A stretch of DNA of 12,594 nucleotides from an uncultured Burkholderiales bacterium (GTDB lineage Bacteria > Pseudomonadota > Gammaproteobacteria > Burkholderiales > Burkholderiaceae_E). Where the stretch lies: the NCBI GenBank assembly GCA_903898725.1, contig CAIUGQ010000165.1, positions 1 through 12,594 of the forward strand, in the 5' to 3' direction. Of the stretch, positions 7,036-12,594 are shown in pieces. Each line of letters begins with the position of its first letter. Positions within the stretch are counted from its first letter, which is position 1. Made by a program: the position numbers and the translations under genes. A model generated the notes under the pieces. It had not been told where the DNA came from. It did no database searches and saw only the letters and a list, made by a program, of their open reading frames with translations.

Positions 7036-7092
7036 GCGACCGGCGACCGCCGAGGGGCCGGGTCGAAGCGCCCCGCCGAGGGGCGACCGGCG
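7036..7092. repeat. two interleaved direct-repeat pairs in an intergenic region
   Basis: GCGACCGGCG occurs at 7036-7045 and 7083-7092, and CCGCCGAGGGGC at 7047-7058 and 7073-7084. The order is A-B-B-A with all copies in the same orientation. Low sequence complexity could explain part of this. It lies between the SRPBCC and YdjM-like genes, in untranslated DNA. Confidence 0.5.
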
Positions 7093-7118
7093 CGGCAGTC
7101 CGCCCTTCGGCCCGACCC

Positions 7119-7589
7119 TCAGGCCTCGCCGCCGAAGCGCTTGATCAGGTTGTCGACGTACTGGTCGACCAGGCCCTCGAACTCGGACTTCACCATCGGC
7201 GTGGCGACCGCCTTCATCAGCGCCGGCATCGGCACCTCGACGGTCCCTGCGATCTTGAGCTCGAGCGCGGTCGTCTTCTTGCCGTCGACGAGCTTCCAGC
7301 TCCCGCCGACCTGCGCATTGCCCACGCCCTTGACCGGCGTCCACACGATGGTCCCCTTCTTCGCGTCGGATGCGTACTTCGACGCATAGACGGTCTGCAG
7401 GCTGATCGTGCCGATGCCGACCTTCTTCATCTCCCAGCGGTAGACGCCGTCGCCCATGTCCACGAGCTGGTCGACCTTGGGAAAGTGCGAGACCGATTCC
7501 GGCACGTTCGAGAGCAGCGCGAACACGTCCTTGTACGCGGACTTGACCGAGAACTCGTAGCCCAACTCGATGGGGACGCTGATCGCCAT
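7119..7589 (-). CDS. SRPBCC-fold (START-like / CoxG-like) small protein
   Basis: A 156-residue, apparently complete protein with the layout of the SRPBCC superfamily: an N-terminal strand IELGYEFSVKSAYKDVFALLSNVPES (7-32), the helix-turn SHFPKVDQLVDMGDGVYRWEMKKVGIG (34-60), a central beta-sheet, and a long C-terminal helix MVKSEFEGLVDQYVDNLIKRF (132-152). This fold makes a hydrophobic pocket for lipids, polyketides or other small ligands. I cannot name the ligand. It is soluble, with no signal peptide. The start is firmly set by AGGAGA seven nt before the ATG. It uses more Lys codons than its neighbours, suggesting good expression or a different history. It may be co-transcribed with the YdjM-like gene, though the gap is 156 bp. 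The SRPBCC call is confident; the function is open. Confidence 0.85.
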   Translation of the reverse strand: MAISVPIELGYEFSVKSAYKDVFALLSNVPESVSHFPKVDQLVDMGDGVYRWEMKKVGIGTISLQTVYASKYASDAKKGTIVWTPVKGVGNAQVGGSWKLVDGKKTTALELKIAGTVEVPMPALMKAVATPMVKSEFEGLVDQYVDNLIKRFGGEA

Positions 7590-7596
7590 GAAGATG

Positions 7597-7602
7597 TCTC
7601 CT
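7597..7602 (-). promoter_or_regulatory. ribosome binding site of the SRPBCC gene
   Basis: AGGAGA on the minus strand, 7 nt before the ATG at 7589. It is the strongest Shine-Dalgarno in the window. Confidence 0.75.
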
Positions 7603-7652
7603 GTGTGATGCGGCCGGTGCCGCCCCCGGGCGGTGCGCGCGGGTCGGCCGTC

Positions 7653-7682
7653 AGTCTAGCGACTCGGCGCGGCGGCTGGCGA
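7653..7682 (-). promoter_or_regulatory. possible promoter of the SRPBCC gene
   Basis: On the minus strand, TCGCCA (7682-7677) is a four-of-six match to the -35 consensus, followed by an 18-bp spacer and TAGACT (7658-7653), a four-of-six match to the -10. It lies about 63 nt upstream of the ATG, in otherwise almost pure GC sequence. Confidence 0.4.
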
Positions 7683-7779
7683 GCGCCGCGCACGGCGCGA
7701 ACCTCGTCGCCCGCGGTTCCGGGGCCGGCCCGGCGCGCGCGCGAAGCTCGGCCGGCTGCGCCACAATGGCGGCTCACAC

Positions 7780-7784
7780 GGGAG
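7780..7784 (+). promoter_or_regulatory. ribosome binding site of the second amidase
   Basis: GGGAG lies 5 nt before the ATG at 7790. It favours this start over the in-frame ATG at 7766, which overlaps a possible -10 hexamer (CACAAT, 7762-7767). Confidence 0.55.
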
Positions 7785-7789
7785 TCGAC

Positions 7790-9202
7790 ATGGACGAGCT
7801 CTGGCGCTGGCCCGCCACCGCGCTGGCCGCCGCGATCCGCACGCGGCGCATCTCCAGCCGCGAGGCGACCGAGGCCTGCCTCGCCCGCACGCGCGAGGTC
7901 AATCCGACGCTCAACGCGATCGTCGAGGTGCTCGATGCCGAGGCGCTCGACGCCGCCGACGCGGCCGACCGCGCGGTGGCGCGCGGCGAGGTGCTCGGGC
8001 CCCTGCATGGCGTGCCGGTCACCACCAAGGTCAACGTCGACCAGCGCGGTCACGCCACCACCAACGGCATCGTCGCGTTCCGCGACGCGATCGCCGCCGA
8101 CGACAGCCCGGTGGTGTCGAACCTGCGGCGTGCCGGCGCGGTGATCTTCGGGCGCACCAACACGCCGGCGTTCTCGTTCCGCTGGTTCACCGAGAACGAC
8201 CTGCACGGCCGCACGCTGAACCCCTGGTCGCGCGAGCGCACGCCGGGCGGCTCGAGCGGCGGCGCCTCCTCGGCCGTCGCCGCCGGCATGGGGCCGATCG
8301 CCCACGGCAACGACCTCGCGGGGTCGGTCCGCTATCCGGCCTACTGCACCGGCGTCTACGGGCTGCGGCCTTCGTTCGGCCGCGTGCCGGCCTTCCTGCC
8401 GAGCGCGAAGGAGGAGCGTCCGCCGGGCATGCAGACGATGTCGGTGCAGGGGCCGCTCGCCCGCACCGTCGGCGACGTGCGCCTGGCGCTCGAGGCCATG
8501 GCCGCGCGCGATCCGCGCGATCCGTGGTGGGTGCCCGCGCCCCTGCGCGGCCCGGCGCTCGCGCGGCCGATCCGCGTGGCGATGACCACCTCGGTGCCCG
8601 GTGCCGTTGTGCATCCGGCGATCGTCCGGGCGATCGAGCAGGCGGGCGCGTGGCTCGCCGAGGCGGGCTATGTCGTCGAGGCCGTCGATCCGCCGCACCT
8701 CGGGGAGGCCGCCTCGCTCTGGTCGGCGATCGCCGACACCGAGGTGCGCACGCTGATGGCCGATGCGGTCGCGCGCCTGGGCGACGACGGGCTGCGCACC
8801 GCGATGGCCGGCATGCAGCGCGGCTCGGTCGAGCTCGACCTGGAGGGCTACATGCGTGCGATGGCCCGCCGCACGGCGCTCGTGCGCGACTGGTTCGCCT
8901 TCCTCGAGCAGCATCCGATCGTGCTGGGGCCGGTCTGCGCCGAGCCGCCGTTCCCCTGGGGGCTGGACACCACCACGCCCGAGAACATGGACCGCGTGCG
9001 GTTCGCGCAGGGCCCGCAGTTCCTGGTGCCGGTGCTCGGGCTGCCGTCGCTGTCGGCGCCGCTCGGCATGGTCGACGGCGTGCCGATCGGGGTACAGCTC
9101 ACCGGCCCGCGCTTTCGCGAGGACCTGCTGCTCGACGCGGCCGAGGTGCTCGAGGCGCGTCATCCGTCGGCGACCCCGATCACGCCGGGCTGGTCGCCGT
9201 GA
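7790..9202 (+). CDS. amidase, amidase-signature family, second type
   Basis: A 470-residue cytoplasmic AS-family hydrolase. The triad is readable: Lys80 in PVTTKVNVD, cis-Ser155 in TPGGSSGG, and nucleophile Ser179 in GNDLAGSVRYPA, with the expected 24- and 75-residue spacings. It differs clearly from the other amidase in the window: the nucleophile loop is NDLAGSVRYPA rather than TDGGGSIRIPA, and it keeps the C-terminal GVPIGVQLTGPRFREDLLL motif. It is therefore not a recent duplicate and probably has a different substrate. Its stop codon overlaps the dioxygenase start as GTGA, so the two proteins are made together and may act in one pathway, for example on the acid or amine released by the amidase. 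Indole-acetamide or aryl-amide hydrolases are among many possible relatives, but sequence does not decide. Confidence 0.92.
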   Translation: MDELWRWPATALAAAIRTRRISSREATEACLARTREVNPTLNAIVEVLDAEALDAADAADRAVARGEVLGPLHGVPVTTKVNVDQRGHATTNGIVAFRDAIAADDSPVVSNLRRAGAVIFGRTNTPAFSFRWFTENDLHGRTLNPWSRERTPGGSSGGASSAVAAGMGPIAHGNDLAGSVRYPAYCTGVYGLRPSFGRVPAFLPSAKEERPPGMQTMSVQGPLARTVGDVRLALEAMAARDPRDPWWVPAPLRGPALARPIRVAMTTSVPGAVVHPAIVRAIEQAGAWLAEAGYVVEAVDPPHLGEAASLWSAIADTEVRTLMADAVARLGDDGLRTAMAGMQRGSVELDLEGYMRAMARRTALVRDWFAFLEQHPIVLGPVCAEPPFPWGLDTTTPENMDRVRFAQGPQFLVPVLGLPSLSAPLGMVDGVPIGVQLTGPRFREDLLLDAAEVLEARHPSATPITPGWSP

Positions 9203-10263
9203 CCGCGGCGGCGCCGCTCGCGACGCTGCCGCCCGAGCAGCTCGGACCGGCGGCCTGGTACGGCCCCCACTGGCGCGGCCGCGAGGACTGGGTCGTGCGG
9301 CTGTCGGCCACCGACGTCGACGAGATCGAGGCCGCGCTCGCGGCCTGGCCGGCGCGCGCGCACGGTGCGCCCGCACCGACGCATCCGGTCGACTTCCCGC
9401 TGCCCAACCTCGGGCCGCGTCTGGTCGCGATGCGCGACGAGCTGCTCAACGGGCGCGGCTTCTCGCTGCTCAAGGGGCTGCCGGTGCGGCGCTGGAGCCG
9501 CCAGGAGGCCGCGATCGCCTTCATGGGCCTGGGCACCTACCTCGGGCGGGCGCGGCCGCAGAACGCCGCCGGGCATCTGCTCGGCCATGTGCGCGACCTC
9601 GGCCTGTCGTCGGACGATCCGACGGTGCGCATCTATCAGACCCACGAGCGCCAGACCTTCCACACCGACTCCTGCGATGTCGTCGGGCTGCTGTGCCTGG
9701 CCAATGCGCGTCGCGGCGGCGACTCGATGCTGGTGAGCAGCACGACGATCTTCAACGAGATGCGCCGGCGCCGGCCCGATCTGCTCGCACGGCTCTTCGA
9801 GCCGCTCGCCACCGACCGCCGCGGCGAGGTCCCGGCCGGCATGAAGCCGTACTTCGAGATCCCGGTGTTCAGCTGGCACGCCGGCCTCCTCACCGCGATC
9901 TACCAGCGCCAGTACATCGACAGCGCGCAGCGCTTCCCCGAGGCACCGCGCCTCGGGCCCGAGCACATCGAGGCGCTCGACCTCTTCGATGCGCTCGCCG
10001 AGGACCCGGCGCTGAACTTCCGGATGCGCCTGGAGCCGGGCGACGTGCAGGTCGTCCACAACCACACGCTGCTGCACGACCGCACCGCCTTCGTCGACTG
10101 GCCGGCCCCCGAGCGGCGCCGCCACCTGCTGCGGCTGTGGCTGGCGGTGCCCGGCGCGCGCCCGCTGCCCGAGGTGTTCGCGCAGCGCTACGGCAGCGTG
10201 ACGGTGGGCGACCGCGGCGGGATCGTGGTGCCGGGGATGGTGCCCTGCGTGCCGGCGGGCTGA
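9199..10263 (+). CDS. TauD/TfdA-type Fe(II)/2-oxoglutarate dioxygenase
   Basis: A 354-residue enzyme of the TauD/TfdA (clavaminate-synthase-like) family, which couples 2-oxoglutarate decarboxylation to oxidation of a small, usually acidic, substrate. The facial triad is visible as His155-x-Asp157 in TFHTDSCDVVGLLCL and a distal His, most likely His293 in HNHTLLHDRTAFVDW. Arg312 in HLLRLWLA is the likely 2-oxoglutarate carboxylate ligand. The N-terminal region includes GRGFSLLKGLPV (85-96), the typical strand before the jelly-roll core. The start is the GTG at 9199, overlapping the amidase stop by 4 bp; there is no strong Shine-Dalgarno, so translational coupling is likely. The upstream part of the open frame (8524-9198) is a shadow of the amidase. 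It is soluble and cytoplasmic. The substrate is unknown and need not be taurine or 2,4-D. Confidence 0.9.
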   Translation: MTAAAPLATLPPEQLGPAAWYGPHWRGREDWVVRLSATDVDEIEAALAAWPARAHGAPAPTHPVDFPLPNLGPRLVAMRDELLNGRGFSLLKGLPVRRWSRQEAAIAFMGLGTYLGRARPQNAAGHLLGHVRDLGLSSDDPTVRIYQTHERQTFHTDSCDVVGLLCLANARRGGDSMLVSSTTIFNEMRRRRPDLLARLFEPLATDRRGEVPAGMKPYFEIPVFSWHAGLLTAIYQRQYIDSAQRFPEAPRLGPEHIEALDLFDALAEDPALNFRMRLEPGDVQVVHNHTLLHDRTAFVDWPAPERRRHLLRLWLAVPGARPLPEVFAQRYGSVTVGDRGGIVVPGMVPCVPAG

Positions 10264-10302
10264 GCGACTGACCGCCGGCGCGGCCGTCGCCGTGCCGGTC
10301 GC
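10264..10302 (+). terminator. possible hairpin after the dioxygenase gene
   Basis: Directly after the TGA, GCGAC (10264-10268) can pair with GTCGC (10298-10302), and an inner CGGCG (10276-10280) with CGCCG (10288-10292). Stems are imperfect and no T-tract follows. The remaining gap to 10400 holds only a weak -10-like TAAGGT (10367-10372). Confidence 0.25.
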
Positions 10303-10400
10303 CCGACCGTGACACCGAGGGTGCGCCAGCGCCCGACTGCACCGGGGCCGCCGCGCACGCGGGCCGTAAGGTGGCAGGCCCGCCACCGAGCCGGATCGCC

Positions 10401-11672
10401 ATGCCCGCCGCCCTGCCAGACCTGCCCGACGACCCGTCCCACGCGTCGCAGCACGATCCGCAGCACGATCCGCTCTCCCGCCGCATGCGCGCGCTGCGGC
10501 GCTCCGACGTGCGCGACCTGCTGCGCCACGCCGGCCTGCCCGACATGATCTCGCTCGCCGGCGGCCTGCCCGCGGCCGAGCTCTTCGATGTCGAGGGCCT
10601 GCGGGCCGCGACCCTCGCCGCGCTCGACGACACCCCCGCGGCCGCGCTCCAGTACGGCATGACCGAGGGCCAGCCGGCCCTGCGCGAGGCGATCGCGGCG
10701 CTCCTGGGCGAGCGCGGCATCGTGGCCGGGGCCGACGACCTGGTGATCACCGCCGGGTCCCAGCAGGGGCTCGACCTGGTGGCGCGGGTGCTGCTCGACG
10801 ACGGCGATGCGGTGGTCGTCGAACGGCCCTCGTACCTGGCCGCACTCCAGGCCTTCGGACTCGCGTCGCCGCGCTGGTGCACGATCGGCGTGGATGCGCA
10901 CGGGGGCCGCGTCGAGGACCTCGACGCGGCGTGCGCGGGCCTGCGCCCCAAGCTCGTCTACGTCGTGCCCGACTTCGCGAACCCGACGGGCGCCTGCATG
11001 TCGCTCGAGCGACGGCGCGCGCTGGTGCGCTGGGCGGTGCGCCACCAGGTGACGGTGCTCGAGGACGATCCGTACGGCGCGCTGCGCACGGGCGGCGCGC
11101 CGATCCCGTCGATCGCCGCGCTCGCCGCCGAGGTGCCCGGTGCGTCGAACTGGATCGCGCAGGCCTCGACGCTGTCGAAGACCGTCGCGCCCGGCCTGCG
11201 GGTCGGCTGGCTGCGGCTGCCGCCCTGGCTGCGTGATGCGGTGGTGCGTCTCAAGCAGGCCGCCGACCTGCACACCTCGTCGCTCGCGCAGGAAACGGCG
11301 CGCCACTATCTCGCGTCGGGGCGGCTGCCGGCGCGTCTGGCGATCGTGCGCGCCGAGTACGCGCGACGCCGCGACGCGCTCGCCGAGGCGCTGCAGTCGG
11401 GCTTCGGCGATCGCCTCGCGCTGCAGGTGCCCGAGGGCGGCATGTTCCTGTGGGGCCGCTTCACCGACGGGACCGACACGCGCGCGCTGCTGCCGCATGC
11501 ACTCGAGCGCGGCACGATGTTCGTGCCGGGCGATGCCTTCTTCGTCGACGCGGCCGATGCCGCATCGTTGCGGCTGAACTTCAGCGCCGCGCCGCCGGAC
11601 CGCCTGCGCGAGGGCGCGCGGCGTCTGCGCGATGCGCATGCGGCGCTGCACGCGCGCGCCGCAGCGGCCTGA
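10401..11672 (+). CDS. PLP-dependent aminotransferase, class I/II (LysN-like)
   Basis: A 423-residue fold-type-I aminotransferase without the N-terminal helix-turn-helix of MocR regulators, so probably an enzyme. Visible features are SLAGGLPAAELF (51-62), LQYGMTEGQPALREAIA (83-99), AGSQQGLDL (118-126), DFANPTG with Asn194, EDDPYG with Asp222 (pyridine nitrogen) and Tyr225, Schiff-base Lys260 in STLSKTVAPGLRVGW with Arg267, and substrate-carboxylate Arg391 in LRLNFS. Relatives include 2-aminoadipate/branched-chain and aromatic aminotransferases; the amino donor here is unknown. The ATG at 10401 is preferred over a GTG at 10371 that overlaps the possible -10 hexamer, but the Shine-Dalgarno is weak. 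The first about 28 residues are polar and variable and contain a QHDPQHDP duplication. It follows the dioxygenase by 137 bp, so operon membership is uncertain. Confidence 0.9.
   Translation: MPAALPDLPDDPSHASQHDPQHDPLSRRMRALRRSDVRDLLRHAGLPDMISLAGGLPAAELFDVEGLRAATLAALDDTPAAALQYGMTEGQPALREAIAALLGERGIVAGADDLVITAGSQQGLDLVARVLLDDGDAVVVERPSYLAALQAFGLASPRWCTIGVDAHGGRVEDLDAACAGLRPKLVYVVPDFANPTGACMSLERRRALVRWAVRHQVTVLEDDPYGALRTGGAPIPSIAALAAEVPGASNWIAQASTLSKTVAPGLRVGWLRLPPWLRDAVVRLKQAADLHTSSLAQETARHYLASGRLPARLAIVRAEYARRRDALAEALQSGFGDRLALQVPEGGMFLWGRFTDGTDTRALLPHALERGTMFVPGDAFFVDAADAASLRLNFSAAPPDRLREGARRLRDAHAALHARAAAA
10449..10472 (+). repeat. 12-bp tandem duplication inside the aminotransferase N-terminus
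   Basis: CAGCACGATCCG occurs twice in a row and encodes QHDP twice (residues 18-25 region). It is in frame, in a variable linker-like segment, and so probably neutral slippage. Confidence 0.8.
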
Positions 11673-11680
11673 GTCAGGCC
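11666..11680. terminator. inverted repeat spanning both stop codons of a convergent pair
   Basis: GGCCTGA (11666-11672), a single G, then TCAGGCC (11674-11680) form a perfect 15-bp odd palindrome, or a 6-bp stem with loop AGT. The arms contain the aminotransferase TGA and the facing DUF1223 TGA, separated by one base. There is no T-tract. Confidence 0.45.
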
Positions 11681-12483
11681 CGGGCCCGCACGCACCCGGC
11701 CGGCAGCGCCATCGACCAGGCCTGCACCATGCCCGCATCGGCCAGATCCTGCACGAACGCGGTCACGCCGAAGCGCGCCTGCGCGTCGCCGCTCGCCGCG
11801 AGCGGCGCCGAGTGGACGGCGCGCCCCTGGCCGTCGAAGGCCAGCGGCCCGTCGAGCCGCAGCGCGACATGGTCGTGGCGCAGCGTCTCGCCGCGGTTCT
11901 CGCCGGCGCTGACCGCGGACTGCAGGCCGCTGCGCGTGAGCGCGACGAACAGCGCCGGGCGCCGCGCCGCAGCACCCGGCATCAGCGTTGCATCCACCCT
12001 CAGCACCGGTGCGTCGGGCGGGCCGTCGACGGCGATCGCGATGCGTGCGCCCGCCGGCTTGCGCTGCAATTCGGCAAGGCGGCGCTCGAGCGCCACTGGA
12101 TCGTCCCAGCCGCGCCACTCGCGTCCGTCGACGTACACGCCCGGCGTGTAGACCGTGCGACCGCCGCCCGCCGCGGTGAGCCAGCGTTGACGTTCGCCGA
12201 ACGCCACCTGCGCGAACGGGTCCTTCCAGCCGATGTAGTCCCAGTACCGCACGTGCAGCGACAGCGGTGCGATGCGCACCGGCTCGCGCGCCGAGACGCG
12301 CGACAGCCAGCGGTCCGCCGGCGGGCAGGAACTGCAGCCCTCGGAGGTGAACAGCTCGATCAGCGCCACCGTGCCGGACGGCGAGTCGCTGCGGCACGGG
12401 GCGGCCTGCAGCGGGGCATGGACCAGTCCGGCACCGGCTGCGCCGGTCGCGAGCAGTCGCTTCAGGGTGTCGCGTCGGTCCAT
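11674..12483 (-). CDS. DUF1223 secreted thioredoxin-fold-like protein with Tat-like signal
   Basis: A 269-residue DUF1223 (PF06764) protein. The hallmark LIELFTSEGCSSCPPADRWL (41-60) has a CxxC pair, Cys50 and Cys53, followed by LSLHVRYWDYIGWKDPF (74-90), RQRW, and VYTPGVYVDG (111-120), all family signatures. Members are thioredoxin-fold-related periplasmic proteins of unknown role. The N-terminus MDRRDTLKRLLATGAAGAGL resembles a twin-arginine signal (RRDTLK), with a hydrophobic stretch and a possible LQA/AP cleavage site near residue 27, so it may be exported folded by Tat. I chose the ATG at 12483 because it directly precedes this signal; the 21 further in-frame upstream residues are Arg-rich and uninformative. 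The Shine-Dalgarno is weak. It is convergent with the aminotransferase with one base between stops. Upstream 12484-12594 shows no clear promoter. Confidence 0.88.
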   Translation of the reverse strand: MDRRDTLKRLLATGAAGAGLVHAPLQAAPCRSDSPSGTVALIELFTSEGCSSCPPADRWLSRVSAREPVRIAPLSLHVRYWDYIGWKDPFAQVAFGERQRWLTAAGGGRTVYTPGVYVDGREWRGWDDPVALERRLAELQRKPAGARIAIAVDGPPDAPVLRVDATLMPGAAARRPALFVALTRSGLQSAVSAGENRGETLRHDHVALRLDGPLAFDGQGRAVHSAPLAASGDAQARFGVTAFVQDLADAGMVQAWSMALPAGCVRARA

Positions 12484-12563
12484 CGGGCGGTCCCGGGCGG
12501 TCGTTGAACGAACCTGTCCGTCGCGGCCCCGTGCCCGGGCTGACACCGGGGCCGTCCCAAGTT

Positions 12564-12591
12564 CTCGGGCCTCGGGCCTCAGCCTTCGGGC
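12564..12591. repeat. degenerate 7-bp tandem repeat at the window edge
   Basis: Four units in a row: CTCGGGC, CTCGGGC, CTCAGCC, TTCGGGC. Bases 12574-12578 can also pair with 12589-12593, so this may be the edge of a hairpin belonging to a gene outside the window. Confidence 0.4.
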
Positions 12592-12594
12592 CCC

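Noticed and set aside
6963..7118. LexA box expected by analogy with E. coli ydjM
   Set aside because: No CTG-N10-CAG site with an AT-rich centre is present upstream of the YdjM-like gene.
6303..8144. A 613-codon open frame on the plus strand
   Set aside because: It runs antisense to the YdjM-like and SRPBCC genes, then out of frame through the second amidase. It has no domain motifs and is composition-driven.
7427..9376. A 649-codon open frame on the minus strand
   Set aside because: It is antisense to the second amidase and overlaps the SRPBCC gene out of frame. The product is repetitive and Arg-rich.
10371..10373. GTG as the aminotransferase start
   Set aside because: It overlaps a possible -10 hexamer and adds ten residues with no family support. 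The ATG at 10401 is preferred, though not certain.
12579..12594. End of another minus-strand gene (TCA at 12579-12581)
   Set aside because: Only four upstream codons are visible, too few to support a gene call.

Overview
The window is about 12.6 kb of very GC-rich bacterial DNA. Gene density is high, starts are ATG or GTG, genes are tightly packed, and nearly every stop is TGA. The mix of gene families (a KQSGV-type MFS transporter, amidase-signature enzymes, an M81/MlrC-like protein, a TauD-type dioxygenase, a DUF1223 protein) would fit a betaproteobacterium, probably Burkholderiales. That placement is inference; no rRNA, tRNA or other marker gene is present. I see no insertion sequence, integrase, CRISPR array or phage gene. 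It reads as an ordinary chromosomal catabolic/accessory region.

Layout: (1) 3-458, the 3' part of a c-type cytochrome on the plus strand. (2) 478-4195, three minus-strand genes. In transcription order these are a haloacetate (fluoroacetate) dehalogenase-like alpha/beta hydrolase, an amidase-signature amidase and an MFS transporter. The hydrolase carries the recognisable fluoroacetate dehalogenase active-site set at almost the published numbering. (3) 4443-5945, a divergently transcribed M81/MlrC-like metallopeptidase. (4) 5952-7589, two minus-strand genes: an SRPBCC-fold protein and a YdjM/DUF457-type membrane protein. (5) 7790-10263, a second, different amidase with a TauD/TfdA-type Fe(II)/2-oxoglutarate dioxygenase coupled to it by a GTGA overlap. 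(6) 10401-11672, a stand-alone fold-type-I PLP aminotransferase. (7) 11674-12483, a minus-strand DUF1223 thioredoxin-fold-like protein with a Tat-like signal peptide.

How the genes may work together: most enzymes here act on small amides, peptides or carboxylates. The most coherent hypothesis is the minus-strand trio. A transporter could import a haloacetamide-like compound, the amidase could release the halo-acid, and the dehalogenase could convert that to a hydroxy-acid such as glycolate. The hydrolase and amidase genes share the exact 9-mer GCCGTGATA 72-76 nt upstream of their start codons, which resembles a common extended -10 promoter.

The most unusual structural signal is that all three convergent gene pairs (453-483, 5941-5956, 11666-11680) end in a short inverted repeat whose two arms contain the two facing TGA stop codons. 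These may be compact bidirectional terminators. No single gene stands out as a wholly new family. The novelty candidates are the gene combinations and the junction architecture.
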